DNA from: an uncultured Psychrobacter sp.
GTDB taxonomy: Bacteria; Pseudomonadota; Gammaproteobacteria; Pseudomonadales; Moraxellaceae
Length of the DNA stretch: 64,000 nt
NCBI GenBank assembly: GCA_947489525.1
Contig: CANLDW010000005.1
Span: forward strand, 87,626 to 151,625
Reading direction: 5' to 3'
Part shown: positions 44,739 to 53,866 of the stretch, one piece after another
Position numbering within the stretch: position 1 is the first letter of the stretch
Layout of the letters: each line of letters begins with the position of its first letter
Made by a program: the position numbers and the translations under genes
Notes under the pieces: generated by a model
Told to the model about the DNA's origin: nothing
Seen by the model: the letters and a program-made list of their open reading frames with translations, nothing else
Databases searched by the model: none

Positions 44739-45086
44739 ATTTCTCAGGTTAATAGTTAAATTTAGGGTGCGCCCCGCGCCCTATTAAATATAAGCTCCCT
44801 TAAATCACAACTAATACTAGCAAGAACACGATCTTGCCGCTAGCCCTGATTGCAGCGGTATCCTGACGCAGACGCTGGTGTTGCAGACTGTGGCTAGCGG
44901 TGGTATCGCTGAGCAGGAACGCCGCTAGACACGATAGTCTGCACGCCAGCGCCAAGGCAGATACAAGCGAAAAGCAGGATAAGCTTCCTCAATAAAATAA
45001 CCATGCCTAAAACAGACGAATACAAAAAAGCCCAACCCTCTAGATGAGAGGATTGGGCTTTGTACTCATTAGACAATAATTAATAA
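44739..45086. other. Intergenic region with a possible gene remnant and the acnA terminator
   Basis: About 350 bases. At 44831-44863 one frame reads as a signal-peptide-like stretch (TILPLALIAAVS) that hits TGA, and a neighbouring frame (44866-44928) continues with TQTLVLQTVASGGIAEQE before a stop; this could be a frameshifted relic of an exported protein. Inverted CCGCTAGCC / GGCTAGCGG copies (about 44837 and 44892) add structure. The acnA terminator is at 45025-45063. Confidence 0.35.
45025..45063 (-). terminator. Terminator of acnA
   Basis: AAAGCCCAA-C-CCTCT, loop AGAT, GAGAGG-A-TTGGGCTTT. On the minus strand the hairpin is followed by a T run. It lies just downstream of the acnA stop. 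Confidence 0.85.
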
Positions 45087-47927
45087 CTACGCAGCGTCTT
45101 TGCTCTCGCTTGCCAATTGACGCAACACATAGTGCAGTACCCCGCCATGACGCACGTACTCGCGCTCTTTTGGCGTCTGCAAGCCAACATTGACCTCAAA
45201 GGTCTCCTCTGAACCATCAGCACGCGTAGCAGTCACTTGAGCGGTTTTGCTTTCACCGTTATTTAGACCGCTAATACTGATTACTTCTGAACCATCGAGG
45301 TTATAGGTCTCTGCATTTTCGCCTTCTTTAAAGGTTAATGGCAGTACACCCATACCGACGAGGTTAGAGCGGTGAATACGCTCAAATGAAGTGGTTAATA
45401 CCGCTTTTACGCCCAGCAAGATCGTACCTTTAGCTGCCCAGTCACGGCTTGAGCCTGAACCATACTCTGCGCCGCCAAGGACAACGAGTGGACGGTTGTC
45501 TTCTTTATATTTCATTGCCGCATCATAGATAGCCATCTCCTCGCCATCTTGCAGCGTTGCTTTGTCCCCTTTGAAGTAATAAGTATAGCCACCCTCGCGA
45601 CCGCCCATCATCTTGTTTTTGATACGAATGTTGGCAAACGTACCGCGTGCCATGACTGCATCGTTACCTCGGCGCGAGCCATAACTATTGAAGTCAGCTT
45701 CCATGACGCCGCGCTCTTGCAAGTATCTACCCGCTGGCGAATCAGGGTCAATATTACCCGCTGGGGATATATGGTCAGTGGTAATCGAATCACCAAACAA
45801 GCCTAAGATGCGTGCGCCGTCGATATCAGGGATACCTTCAGGTTCCATCGTCATCCCATCAAAGAAAGGTGGGTTTTTGATATAAGTAGACGCTTCATCC
45901 CATGGATACAGCTGACTATCGGCTGAACTAATCGCATTCCACGCTTTGCTACCGTCGAACACCTCACCGTAGTTTTTGCGGAACATATCGGCGTCGATGT
46001 TATTAGCGATCAGCTCGTTAATCTCATCGGAAGTCGGCCAGATGTCTTTTAGATAAACATCATTACCGTCTTGATCTTGACCGAGTGGGTGGGTAGTCAA
46101 GTCAATATCGACTGTTCCTGCTAAGGCATAAGCGACAACCAGTGGCGGCGATGCTAGGTAGCTGGCCTTGACGTGGGAGTGGATACGACCTTCAAAGTTA
46201 CGGTTACCAGAGAGCACCGCTGAGGCGACTAAATCGTTCTCTTCGATGCCTTTTTCGATCACATCAGGAAGCGGACCTGAATTACCGATACACGTGGTAC
46301 AGCCGTAACCGACCAAATAAAAGCCTGTTTTTTCGAGCTCATCCATCAGCTTGGTTTTTTCAAGATAATCGGTGACTACTTTTGAGCCGGGCGCCAGTGA
46401 GGTCTTGACCCAAGGTTTGGCTTTTAGACCTTTGGCAGCTGCTTTTTTGGCAACAAGACCAGCGCCGATCATGACGGCTGGGTTCGAGGTGTTAGTACAA
46501 GAAGTAATCGCTGCGATAACCACGGAACCATCGCGCAGCTTATGCTCTTTATCATCGATACTGACGTTAGAGAACACGTCATTAGCAGGCTTATGCTTAT
46601 GCGTGTCACTCGTTTGGGTATCGACTTCAATGTTAGGCTCGGCGGCTAACTCGTCAGCTTGTTCTTGCAAAGCCCCTTCTTGATCAAAGCGCACTTTACC
46701 ATCTCGCTCTGATTTGCGATCTTTGGTCATTTTATTAAGCGTTTCACCAAAAGCCTTGTGCATATTATCTAAATTGATAAGCTGTTGTGGCAGGTTAGGA
46801 CCGGCAAGCGCAGGCTTGACTGAGGATAGATCCAAGTGTAAGTTGCTCGAATACGTTGCTGCGGGTGTATTCTCGTCATGCCACATGCCTTGTGCTTTGG
46901 CATACTGTTCAACGAGTTTGATTTGACGCTCTTCGCGGCCAGATAGACGCAAGTAATCAATCGCCATCTGGTCAATTGGGAAAATACCGCAAGTCGCGCC
47001 GTATTCAGGCGACATGTTAGCAATAGTTGCGCGATCAGCGAGCGGCATTTGATGCAGACCTTCGCCGTAGAACTCGACGAACTTACCCACTACACCGTGC
47101 TCGCGTAGCATCTTCACCACACGCAGTACTAAATCAGTTGCGGTAACCCCTTCATTGAGCTTACCTGTCATCTCAAAGCCAACGACTTGCGGTATCAGCA
47201 TGGAGGACGGTTGACCCAGCATTGCCGCTTCGGCCTCAATGCCGCCCACACCCCAACCGAGAACACCAATACCATTGATCATCGTGGTGTGACTATCGGT
47301 ACCAAATACGGTATCAGGATAAGCGGTCAGCTCACCATCTACGTCGGCGGCCATAACCACGCGCGCTAAATATTCAAGGTTGACCTGATGCACGATACCT
47401 GTTGCTGGAGGTACAACGACGAAGTTTTCAAAGGCGTTCTTGCCCCAATGCAAAAACTCATAACGCTCGTTGTTGCGCTTAAATTCAATTTTTTCGTTGA
47501 GATCGAGTGCGTCTTCACGACCATAGGCATCGACCTGTACTGAGTGGTCGACAACCAGCTCACTTGGGATAAACGGGTTGATCTGCTCTGCCTTTCCGCC
47601 CAGTTCGACAACGGCATCACGCATCGCTGCTAAATCAACCACTGACGGCACACCGGTGAAATCCTGCAAGACCACACGCGCCGGCATAAAGGCGATCTCT
47701 TTTGAAGCCTCAGCAGCAGCGTCCCAATTGGCAACCGCTTCGATATGGTTTCTGCCGACCGATTGCCCGTCGTCTTCGTTACGTAGTAGGTTCTCGAGTA
47801 CCACTTTCATGCAGTACGGCAAGGTATTGATATTGTCATAATTCTCAGCGAGTTTAGGCAGACTATAGTAGGCATAGTCTTCACCATCGACGCTCAACGT
47901 GTCTTTTACCTTAAAAATATCACTCAT
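45087..47927 (-). CDS. acnA: Aconitate hydratase A
   Basis: 946 residues, longer than the usual ~890. Iron-sulfur cluster cysteines occur in TSCTNTSNP (near 474) and GCTTCIGNSG (near 542-548); the C-terminal swivel domain (about 690-946) carries GAEYGSGSSRDW and the substrate-binding R-R region. It interconverts citrate and isocitrate in the TCA and glyoxylate cycles. An extra acidic, low-complexity insert of about 50 residues (about 395-445) precedes the cluster region and accounts for the length. Monocistronic, with a strong terminator. Confidence 0.96.
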   Translation of the reverse strand: MSDIFKVKDTLSVDGEDYAYYSLPKLAENYDNINTLPYCMKVVLENLLRNEDDGQSVGRNHIEAVANWDAAAEASKEIAFMPARVVLQDFTGVPSVVDLAAMRDAVVELGGKAEQINPFIPSELVVDHSVQVDAYGREDALDLNEKIEFKRNNERYEFLHWGKNAFENFVVVPPATGIVHQVNLEYLARVVMAADVDGELTAYPDTVFGTDSHTTMINGIGVLGWGVGGIEAEAAMLGQPSSMLIPQVVGFEMTGKLNEGVTATDLVLRVVKMLREHGVVGKFVEFYGEGLHQMPLADRATIANMSPEYGATCGIFPIDQMAIDYLRLSGREERQIKLVEQYAKAQGMWHDENTPAATYSSNLHLDLSSVKPALAGPNLPQQLINLDNMHKAFGETLNKMTKDRKSERDGKVRFDQEGALQEQADELAAEPNIEVDTQTSDTHKHKPANDVFSNVSIDDKEHKLRDGSVVIAAITSCTNTSNPAVMIGAGLVAKKAAAKGLKAKPWVKTSLAPGSKVVTDYLEKTKLMDELEKTGFYLVGYGCTTCIGNSGPLPDVIEKGIEENDLVASAVLSGNRNFEGRIHSHVKASYLASPPLVVAYALAGTVDIDLTTHPLGQDQDGNDVYLKDIWPTSDEINELIANNIDADMFRKNYGEVFDGSKAWNAISSADSQLYPWDEASTYIKNPPFFDGMTMEPEGIPDIDGARILGLFGDSITTDHISPAGNIDPDSPAGRYLQERGVMEADFNSYGSRRGNDAVMARGTFANIRIKNKMMGGREGGYTYYFKGDKATLQDGEEMAIYDAAMKYKEDNRPLVVLGGAEYGSGSSRDWAAKGTILLGVKAVLTTSFERIHRSNLVGMGVLPLTFKEGENAETYNLDGSEVISISGLNNGESKTAQVTATRADGSEETFEVNVGLQTPKEREYVRHGGVLHYVLRQLASESKDAA

Positions 47928-48196
47928 AAGTCGCTTCCTCGTTTTGGTTATAGGGAATAATCATTTATAGTTATAAATCATTTACAGTTATAACAGGTGG
48001 CTAAAGAGTCGTTCACTAACTAAATCAGCATGTCATAGTGTTAGCTTGCTTGCATAAGCTTGAGCGTCGTCATAAGAAAAGTAGGAACGCTTTTTTACCA
48101 TAGCAAATTAACAAGGCTTTGTTAACGACTGAGCGTAGGCAAATGGTGATAGAAACGTAACCATCACAATAACTTAGCGGTTTATAAAGGGTGTTA

Positions 48197-49243
48197 TTAT
48201 TTGTTGCGTTGACGACCGCTCCTAAACACAAAGCGGTCTTCATAAAAGGTAGGATCGGCATTATCCGCCCAAAAGTGCGGCACGCCTAATATAGGTAAAG
48301 GTGATAAATGACGCGGGGTAATATCGTCTTGTGCGAGCAAGCGAGTCATGTGCGCGCTCAGCGCCTCATCTAAACAAGCAATACGCTCAGGCGTTGATAA
48401 GGCAAAGAAATCTTGGCTCACATTGATAACTACACTGTGCGCGCATAAGGGTTTACGCGGCGCTACGAGCTGCTCAAGCAAGGCATGGCCAAAGATATAT
48501 ACCGCCGCTTGAGCGTTTTTATTAGTATCTGAATGAATCTGCTTTGGATCGTCCCAGCAATCGCGCGGCGCAACCAAACTGCCTCGCCAATCAAAATCTA
48601 TAAGCGCCTTGCCAATGCTCGCATTTGAGGTCACCAAGATAGCGCCGTTCTCATCAAATACGGTAATGGTATCGCGGACGCGCCCGCGGCTGGCACTCAT
48701 GTTGCACGAGTACGCGCAGACGGCGGTCATATCGCGGACGCGCCCGCGGCTGGCACTCTTGCTATCAGGATGCTTAGACATCTCCAGCATGTGATAGTAA
48801 TTGAGCACAGCCTTGGTCTTGGGAAAGGTGAGCCAAATACTACCGTTGAATAAATCATGCAGATTATCGCGGGTCGGAATACTGCCCGTGGTAGCAATAA
48901 AGTGCTCGTAGCCCTCGCCTTCGGGTAGCGCGTTTTGGGAGACAAAGCTTAGGGTATGAGGTTGATTGTCAAAAGTGGGTTTGATGGTTGGTAGTGGCGT
49001 TTTTAGCTTTTCGCTTTGCTGTTTTGATGCCGTATTCAAAACAGTAGCAATGATATCTATAGGCTGGTCACGGTCTGCTAAAATTTGGGTTTGTTGCGTC
49101 TGACTACGCTGATATACCGCTTGGCTAACATACTCTAATTGATTTAGATGATATAGCCACGGGGCTTGCCAGTCGATGTATGTAAAGCTGTCATCTAATA
49201 GCGGTTGCAGGCGTACGTTGGAGGGTAAATCAGTTGCGCGCAT
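48197..49243 (-). CDS. DUF3025 family protein with an in-frame repeat insertion
   Basis: About 348 residues from ATG 49243 (GCGAGAT upstream; ATG 49264 adds seven residues without a ribosome site). DUF3025 marks include WLTFPKTKAVLN and RGRVRDTITVFDENG. The SASRGRVRD segment occurs twice, 20 residues apart, because a 28-bp GC-rich sequence is repeated at 48671 and 48731 (60-bp period). Family members have it once, so the insert (SASRGRVRD-MTAVCAYSCNM) is extra. Function of DUF3025 is unknown. Divergent from the ydjM-like gene. Confidence 0.8.
   Translation of the reverse strand: MRATDLPSNVRLQPLLDDSFTYIDWQAPWLYHLNQLEYVSQAVYQRSQTQQTQILADRDQPIDIIATVLNTASKQQSEKLKTPLPTIKPTFDNQPHTLSFVSQNALPEGEGYEHFIATTGSIPTRDNLHDLFNGSIWLTFPKTKAVLNYYHMLEMSKHPDSKSASRGRVRDMTAVCAYSCNMSASRGRVRDTITVFDENGAILVTSNASIGKALIDFDWRGSLVAPRDCWDDPKQIHSDTNKNAQAAVYIFGHALLEQLVAPRKPLCAHSVVINVSQDFFALSTPERIACLDEALSAHMTRLLAQDDITPRHLSPLPILGVPHFWADNADPTFYEDRFVFRSGRQRNK
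48671..48758. repeat. 28-bp GC-rich direct repeat inside the DUF3025 gene
   Basis: Two identical 28-bp copies start at 48671 and 48731, exactly 60 bases apart, so the insertion keeps frame. Each copy contains CGCGG-N6-CCGCG, a small palindrome, and is much richer in GC than its host gene. Confidence 0.9.
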
Positions 49244-49365
49244 AGTGAGTATCTCGCTTAGCATAGGGCGGGGCTATGGTATCATAGAGCGCTTTTTTGG
49301 CGCTAGATGATGGGCTGCATTGCCTAACTAGATAAGCGTCCTTTTACGACTAATAACGAGTACTT

Positions 49366-50082
49366 ATGGCAAATTTTAATACCCACTTAAACGTCGCTTT
49401 TATGGCAAGTGGGGTCGCAAGCTTGACGGTGTACAAAGCGGGACTGATTGATGATTCTGGCTTTTTGATGTGCGTGGTGCTCGGCACGGTAGGCGGCTTG
49501 CTACCTGATCTGGACTCGGATAACTCCACCCCGATCAAGCTTGGTTTTAATCTGATCTCGTTTGTCTTTGCCTTTGGTCTGGTCATGCATTGGCGCAGTC
49601 AGCTGAGCCTATTATCTTTGATGATATTGTGGCTAGCAGGTTATGCGTTTATGCGTTATGTGGTGTTCTACATCTTTACTAACCTAACTGTGCATCGCGG
49701 GGTCATCCACTCCGTACCCTACATGGCGATACTAGGTCTGGGACTGACTTGCTTGAGCCATTACGTCCTGCAAGCGTCCTTAACAGCCAGCTGGTTCTAT
49801 GGTTTGTTTTTGTTTGGCGGGGCGATGGTGCATCTGCTGCTCGATGAGCTGTATAGTGTCAATCTAACAGGGGCAACGATGAAGCGCTCAGCGGGCACAG
49901 CGATGAAGTTTTATCAGCATAATGATAAATGGTGGTACTTATCCTTGTACGTTTTGCTTGCGGTATTGGTTTTTGTCGCCCCGCCGTTTGCGCCATTTTT
50001 AGCACAAGTTACTGACCCTGCGCCGTGGATACAGCTGCGAGTCGGTATGCTACCGACAATGCTAGAGAATTTTTTACGTTAA
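49366..50082 (+). CDS. YdjM-type inner-membrane protein (DUF457, metal-dependent hydrolase superfamily)
   Basis: 238 residues with several membrane helices. Conserved acidic and histidine residues occur where the family has them: HLNVAF near residue 6, LGTVGGLLPDLDSDNS near 42-56 and VHRGVIHSVP near 117-126. In E. coli YdjM is LexA-regulated and membrane-bound; enzymatic activity is not established. Start ATG 49366. Followed 17 bases later by the ychJ-like gene, so they may share a transcript. Confidence 0.82.
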   Translation: MANFNTHLNVAFMASGVASLTVYKAGLIDDSGFLMCVVLGTVGGLLPDLDSDNSTPIKLGFNLISFVFAFGLVMHWRSQLSLLSLMILWLAGYAFMRYVVFYIFTNLTVHRGVIHSVPYMAILGLGLTCLSHYVLQASLTASWFYGLFLFGGAMVHLLLDELYSVNLTGATMKRSAGTAMKFYQHNDKWWYLSLYVLLAVLVFVAPPFAPFLAQVTDPAPWIQLRVGMLPTMLENFLR

Positions 50083-50099
50083 TATAAGCTGGTTATACT

Positions 50100-50681
50100 A
50101 TGCCGATCACAAACCAACCCTGCCCGTGCCAAATTAATCCATCAGCTGCTAGCGAAGACTTATTGTCTTATAGCCAGTGCTGCCAGCCCTATCACGATTG
50201 CCTGCTTAATAGTAAAAGTGATAAAGGGGATGGCGTAAAAGCAGCCAGTATAAAAGTAGCCAATATAACAGCAGAAAGCGCGGAGCGGTTAATGCGTACC
50301 CGTTATAGCGCTTTTGTAAAGGTTTTGCCTGATTACATCGTCAAAACCACCCTGCCCGCGCAGCAAAGCTTGCTCGATGTAAAGGCGATTGAGACGTGGG
50401 CAAGGGAGACGGACTGGGCAGGATTAGACATCGTCAAACATACGCCAAAACTGGGTAAACGCCATGCGCAGGTGGAATTTAAGGCTTATTATAATAAAGC
50501 TGATAGCTTGCAAGCGCATCATGAGTTATCTACTTTTGTGAAGGTGAAAGATAAAGCGAATGATGATGAACGCTGGTACTTCTTAGACCCAACGGTAGCA
50601 ATAACTGTCACGCAAAAGCAGCCCTGTATCTGCGGGTCAGGGGAGAAGTTTAAAAGGTGTTGTGGGGGTTATTTGGGGTAA
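50100..50681 (+). CDS. YchJ-family protein with two SEC-C zinc motifs
   Basis: 193 residues. SEC-C zinc motifs at both ends: CPCQ...CCQ at the N-terminus (about 8-30) and CICGSGEKFKRCC at the C-terminus. The middle matches YchJ (RTRYSAFVKVLPDYIVKT). Function is unknown, zinc binding is expected from the motifs. An acid and lysine-rich spacer (about 40-62) is longer than in E. coli YchJ. Its last 13 bases overlap the 3' end of the convergent PIN gene. Confidence 0.85.
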   Translation: MPITNQPCPCQINPSAASEDLLSYSQCCQPYHDCLLNSKSDKGDGVKAASIKVANITAESAERLMRTRYSAFVKVLPDYIVKTTLPAQQSLLDVKAIETWARETDWAGLDIVKHTPKLGKRHAQVEFKAYYNKADSLQAHHELSTFVKVKDKANDDERWYFLDPTVAITVTQKQPCICGSGEKFKRCCGGYLG

Positions 50682-51142
50682 AGCTGTTGATAGCGCTGAT
50701 ATAAGCCTTCCATCTGCGCGATATGCTTATCATTGGATAGTAGCTCTATACCGTTTATCTTAGCGGTTGCGAAGTGAAACACATCAAATTTGCGCTTCTC
50801 TAAATTCTTCTCGATTCCTTCGCTATCAGCTTCATGTTTATCCAAACGATATAGATCAGTTGCTAAGTCAGTCACGTCTTTGCTGATATCAAGCCATGTA
50901 AACTCTTCAATCGCGGCTTTAAAGGTATTAAAATCTTCACTCTCAGCTTGCCAGCTAAACTTTCGCAAAAACTCATATCTTAGTAATGGCGTAATAACCA
51001 ATTCGACATTATCATCGTTGATGAGCGTCAATAAGTCCGTTAACCTTTCAATAAGTGCACTATCGTTTTCATCGATATTTTTACCTTCTAAAACGTAAGT
51101 TAGGAAGTTTGAATCCAGAAGTTTCGCAATCTCTATATCCAT
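50669..51142 (-). CDS. PIN-domain nuclease of an AAA-PIN pair
   Basis: 157 residues. PIN acidic residues are placed as expected: D10 in KLLDSNFL, E57 in LLRYEFL, D120 in KFDVFHFATA and D138 in LLSNDKH. It should be a metal-dependent RNase. The start overlaps the stop of the AAA ATPase gene (TAATG at 51142), so the two are coupled and probably form one complex. Its 3' end overlaps ychJ by 13 bases, showing tight insertion between core genes. No Phd/VapB-type antitoxin gene is near it, so the ATPase may hold it in check. Confidence 0.88.
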   Translation of the reverse strand: MDIEIAKLLDSNFLTYVLEGKNIDENDSALIERLTDLLTLINDDNVELVITPLLRYEFLRKFSWQAESEDFNTFKAAIEEFTWLDISKDVTDLATDLYRLDKHEADSEGIEKNLEKRKFDVFHFATAKINGIELLSNDKHIAQMEGLYQRYQQLYPK

Positions 51143-52323
51143 TACTGCTGCGTTCCTTCTTTTAGCTCATTAATACGTTTTTCTAATAGCTCAGACAGCA
51201 GCTTTTTTGCGTTTTTCTGTTGCGGCGCGTTATCACGATCCAGTTTCAGCCGATTGATATCAATATCAAAAGCATCTTTTAACAAGTCCACAAAAGCGGC
51301 ATTGTTAGGATGTTCTATTAGCTCTGTTTTTACTACGCCATCGGCTTTATCGCGGTATAGCTCATAAGCTTCGCCATGTTGTAATTGGCTTAAGACAATA
51401 GCGGAATGAGTCGTAATATAAAAGGTGGTATTAGGGAATAGACGCTTTAAGGTAGGAATAATAGTCGCCTGCCATTTGGTATGCAGATGGCTTTCTATTT
51501 CATCGATAAAGACCACGCCTTTGACGTGGGCGATGTTAGTCTCATTAGTGAAATAGCTATAGCCTGCAATAATAGATTGCATGATTTTCAGTATGGAAGC
51601 GAAACCACTCGAAAGCTCTGAGAGTTCTGTTTTTTTATCGGCAACTTTGATGAATACACTTTCGTCACCTGATATTTCTAAAAAATCAGCATCATATTGC
51701 GAATCAATTTCATGTAGCAGATTTAATAAGGTAATAATCTCCGCTTCTCGATTATCCTCTTTTTTCTGAAACTTGTTAGAAGATTGCGCACGTTGAACTA
51801 TCCATTCCTTTATATCTATACCTAAACTGTCCTCTCCATTAGGCTCACGATGTAACCAGTCATGTATTCTCCACACATGTTCTTCAAGTCTTTCTGATTT
51901 GGAGCCTATTCTGCTATCAATTCCATTATTTAATGTAATCAACCCTCGGTTAATAATAGAAACCATAACTATGGGTAAGCTAAGCTTCAATTTATTATTA
52001 CTTTGCTTAGTTAGTAATAACCCCCCTATAGTGAGTTCATCTGTAAGTAAAAAATCTTCGGATATTTCAGTAGGGAACTGTAAAGAACCATAATCAGATG
52101 TGATTTCATGGAAAATTGGATTTTTATAAATCTCAATATCTCCTACTACATTATTAACATCTTTATTGTAAATAACATAAGCAGTAAACAAAGCCTCCAA
52201 ACACTTCGTCTTGCCAATGCCATTTTCACCGATAAGGCAATACACTCTTTGCTCAGGCAAAAAGCTAAGATGCACATCACCTACACCTACCAGCTGTTTG
52301 ATTTGAATGTCGTTGCCTAACAT
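51142..52323 (-). CDS. AAA_21-type (ABC/SMC-like) ATPase of an AAA-PIN pair
   Basis: 393 residues. Walker A GENGIGKT at 32-39, an ABC signature-like LSELSSG at 234-240, Walker B VVFIDEIE at 270-277 and an H-loop TTHSAIV with H306. Between Walker A and signature lies a long insert (about 60-225) that would serve as sensor or coiled-coil region. This is the OLD/RecF-like class found in defence systems such as PARIS and Gabija-type ATPases, but no TOPRIM nuclease follows; the partner is the PIN protein. Function as a phage-sensing ATPase is inferred. Confidence 0.87.
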   Translation of the reverse strand: MLGNDIQIKQLVGVGDVHLSFLPEQRVYCLIGENGIGKTKCLEALFTAYVIYNKDVNNVVGDIEIYKNPIFHEITSDYGSLQFPTEISEDFLLTDELTIGGLLLTKQSNNKLKLSLPIVMVSIINRGLITLNNGIDSRIGSKSERLEEHVWRIHDWLHREPNGEDSLGIDIKEWIVQRAQSSNKFQKKEDNREAEIITLLNLLHEIDSQYDADFLEISGDESVFIKVADKKTELSELSSGFASILKIMQSIIAGYSYFTNETNIAHVKGVVFIDEIESHLHTKWQATIIPTLKRLFPNTTFYITTHSAIVLSQLQHGEAYELYRDKADGVVKTELIEHPNNAAFVDLLKDAFDIDINRLKLDRDNAPQQKNAKKLLSELLEKRINELKEGTQQ

Positions 52324-52405
52324 GGCTACACCTAATATTAGTAATAAATAACATTGACTTTGATAATGAAATAAACGGTCTAAAAGTACAAGTAAATTCT
52401 ACCCC

Positions 52406-53359
52406 CTAAACACTCGCCCCAACCGCCCTTGCAATGGCAATCCCTTCTTCAATTGTCAGATACTTACGCTGACTCGGACTGTCTTTAAAAATAACCTCGC
52501 CGTCTTGAAATATCAGGCATTCATTGACCGCCAGCTGTTGCCATTTTTCGTTTTCAGTCAAAGGCACAGTGACTAGTATCGTGACTTTATCAGTGTCGGT
52601 GGTGACATCACTAAAGTTAATCGCTAGATCATCATCAGCGAGTTTAGCTTCCCCAAAAGGTGCTTGACGAGTGAGATAAAACAGTAAGCTACCGGCATAC
52701 GCCAGCTGCCAACGACCATTGGATATCAGACAATTAAACAACCCATTGGCTGCAAGATAGCGGCACTGCGTGGTCAAAAAGTTAAATAGCGTCTTGTCAT
52801 CAGGGCGTGATTTAAACGTACTTTTGAGACGGTTGATTAAATAACAAAACGCCATCTCAGAGTCGGTATTGCCGACAGGCTGGCAGTGCTCGGCATTGCC
52901 GTTATTTTGCAGACGCTGGCAGCGCTGAATAAAAGCATCGTTCATCTGCCCGTTATGGGCAAACACCCACTGCTCGCCCCAAACTTCACGAGCAAAGGGA
53001 TGGGTATTGGCAAGGCAGTTTTGTCCTTGAGTGGCTTTACGGATGTGGGCGATAACGTTCATTGCTTTGATCGGATAGTTATTGATTAGATCAGCGACGG
53101 GCGATAAGTGGCTCGGACGGTTATCATGGAACAGGCGCAGACCCGTTGAATCATTAGTTACTTGCGTGTCGTTGTGACCCGTGCTATTGCTATTGTAGTT
53201 GCCACTATTGCTTGCGCAGTCGCTATCACTACGCTCAAAGAACGCAATGCCAAAGCCGTCCTCGTGACTATCGGTCATACCGCCGCGGCGGCGAAAGCCT
53301 GCAAAGCTAAAGCCAATATCAGTTGGGGTATTGCAGTTCATACCAAGAAGCTGACACAT
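52406..53359 (-). CDS. Class II glutamine amidotransferase (YafJ-like)
   Basis: 317 residues. N-terminal nucleophile C2 in MCQLLGMNCNTP, then the Ntn-hydrolase pattern: EDGFGIAF near 33, HIRKATQGQN (about 105), NTHPF, FAHNGQM (about 132) and GNTDSEMAF (about 162). Such proteins release ammonia from glutamine; the acceptor for the YafJ/YpfP type is not known. A 50-residue insert (about 45-90) rich in N and S is unusual. Stop is one base before the start of the DUF2007 frame's upstream neighbour; the two are linked (53359/53360). Confidence 0.85.
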   Translation of the reverse strand: MCQLLGMNCNTPTDIGFSFAGFRRRGGMTDSHEDGFGIAFFERSDSDCASNSGNYNSNSTGHNDTQVTNDSTGLRLFHDNRPSHLSPVADLINNYPIKAMNVIAHIRKATQGQNCLANTHPFAREVWGEQWVFAHNGQMNDAFIQRCQRLQNNGNAEHCQPVGNTDSEMAFCYLINRLKSTFKSRPDDKTLFNFLTTQCRYLAANGLFNCLISNGRWQLAYAGSLLFYLTRQAPFGEAKLADDDLAINFSDVTTDTDKVTILVTVPLTENEKWQQLAVNECLIFQDGEVIFKDSPSQRKYLTIEEGIAIARAVGASV

Positions 53360-53680
53360 CTAGATTTTGCCTCCTTCATTGTCTGAGCCGTGATGACCCG
53401 CTTGCATATCCGGCACAATGCCTAATTCAGCATCACTCATCTGCGCCAGTAAATCCTCACCGTCCGTATCGCTATCAACGCCGCTCAAAATGCGTTTGGC
53501 CTGCGCCAGCTCCTCTGCTTGCACCCACAGTACAATGCCGGAGTTCATGCCGGGGATGGCGCTGAGCGGTTGCAAGGATACAGTGATGCCATTATTGCGC
53601 AGTAGATTGGCATGGAGCTCGCCTTGCATATTGGTATCGTAACGCGCCAGTTTATGCCAGTTGTCGACTTGATTACTCAT
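53360..53680 (-). CDS. DUF2007-type small signal-transducing protein
   Basis: About 106 residues from ATG 53680, chosen because AAGGA lies 7 bases upstream; the frame is open to 53833 but the extra 51 residues are basic and not family-like. The core WHKLARYDTNMQGELHANLL, then NNGI, VWVQAEELAQAKRIL matches DUF2007, a fold related to PII-like regulators. The C-terminal tail is acidic. It directly precedes the amidotransferase gene, so a regulatory link is plausible. Confidence 0.75.
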   Translation of the reverse strand: MSNQVDNWHKLARYDTNMQGELHANLLRNNGITVSLQPLSAIPGMNSGIVLWVQAEELAQAKRILSGVDSDTDGEDLLAQMSDAELGIVPDMQAGHHGSDNEGGKI

Positions 53681-53866
53681 GCCAGTATCCTTGGAAGTGA
53701 GAGGCTCAGATGAATCGGCTACGCGATGAGACGACCCATTGCGAAGCGGCTTATGATTGGTCGGCTCATTATGCAATGCTGCATATCGTGCATAAGCTGC
53801 CAAGCTTTTGAGGACAAGTAAGGTCACAATCAATACGCCTTTATGGAATCTATTGAACGGTAAATA

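Noticed and set aside
48671..48758. Possible CRISPR-like direct repeat
   Set aside because: Only two copies, inside a coding sequence, with no further repeats or cas genes; better explained as an in-frame repeat insertion.
53681..53833. N-terminal extension of the DUF2007 protein
   Set aside because: ATG 53680 has a good ribosome site and the extra 51 residues do not resemble the family.
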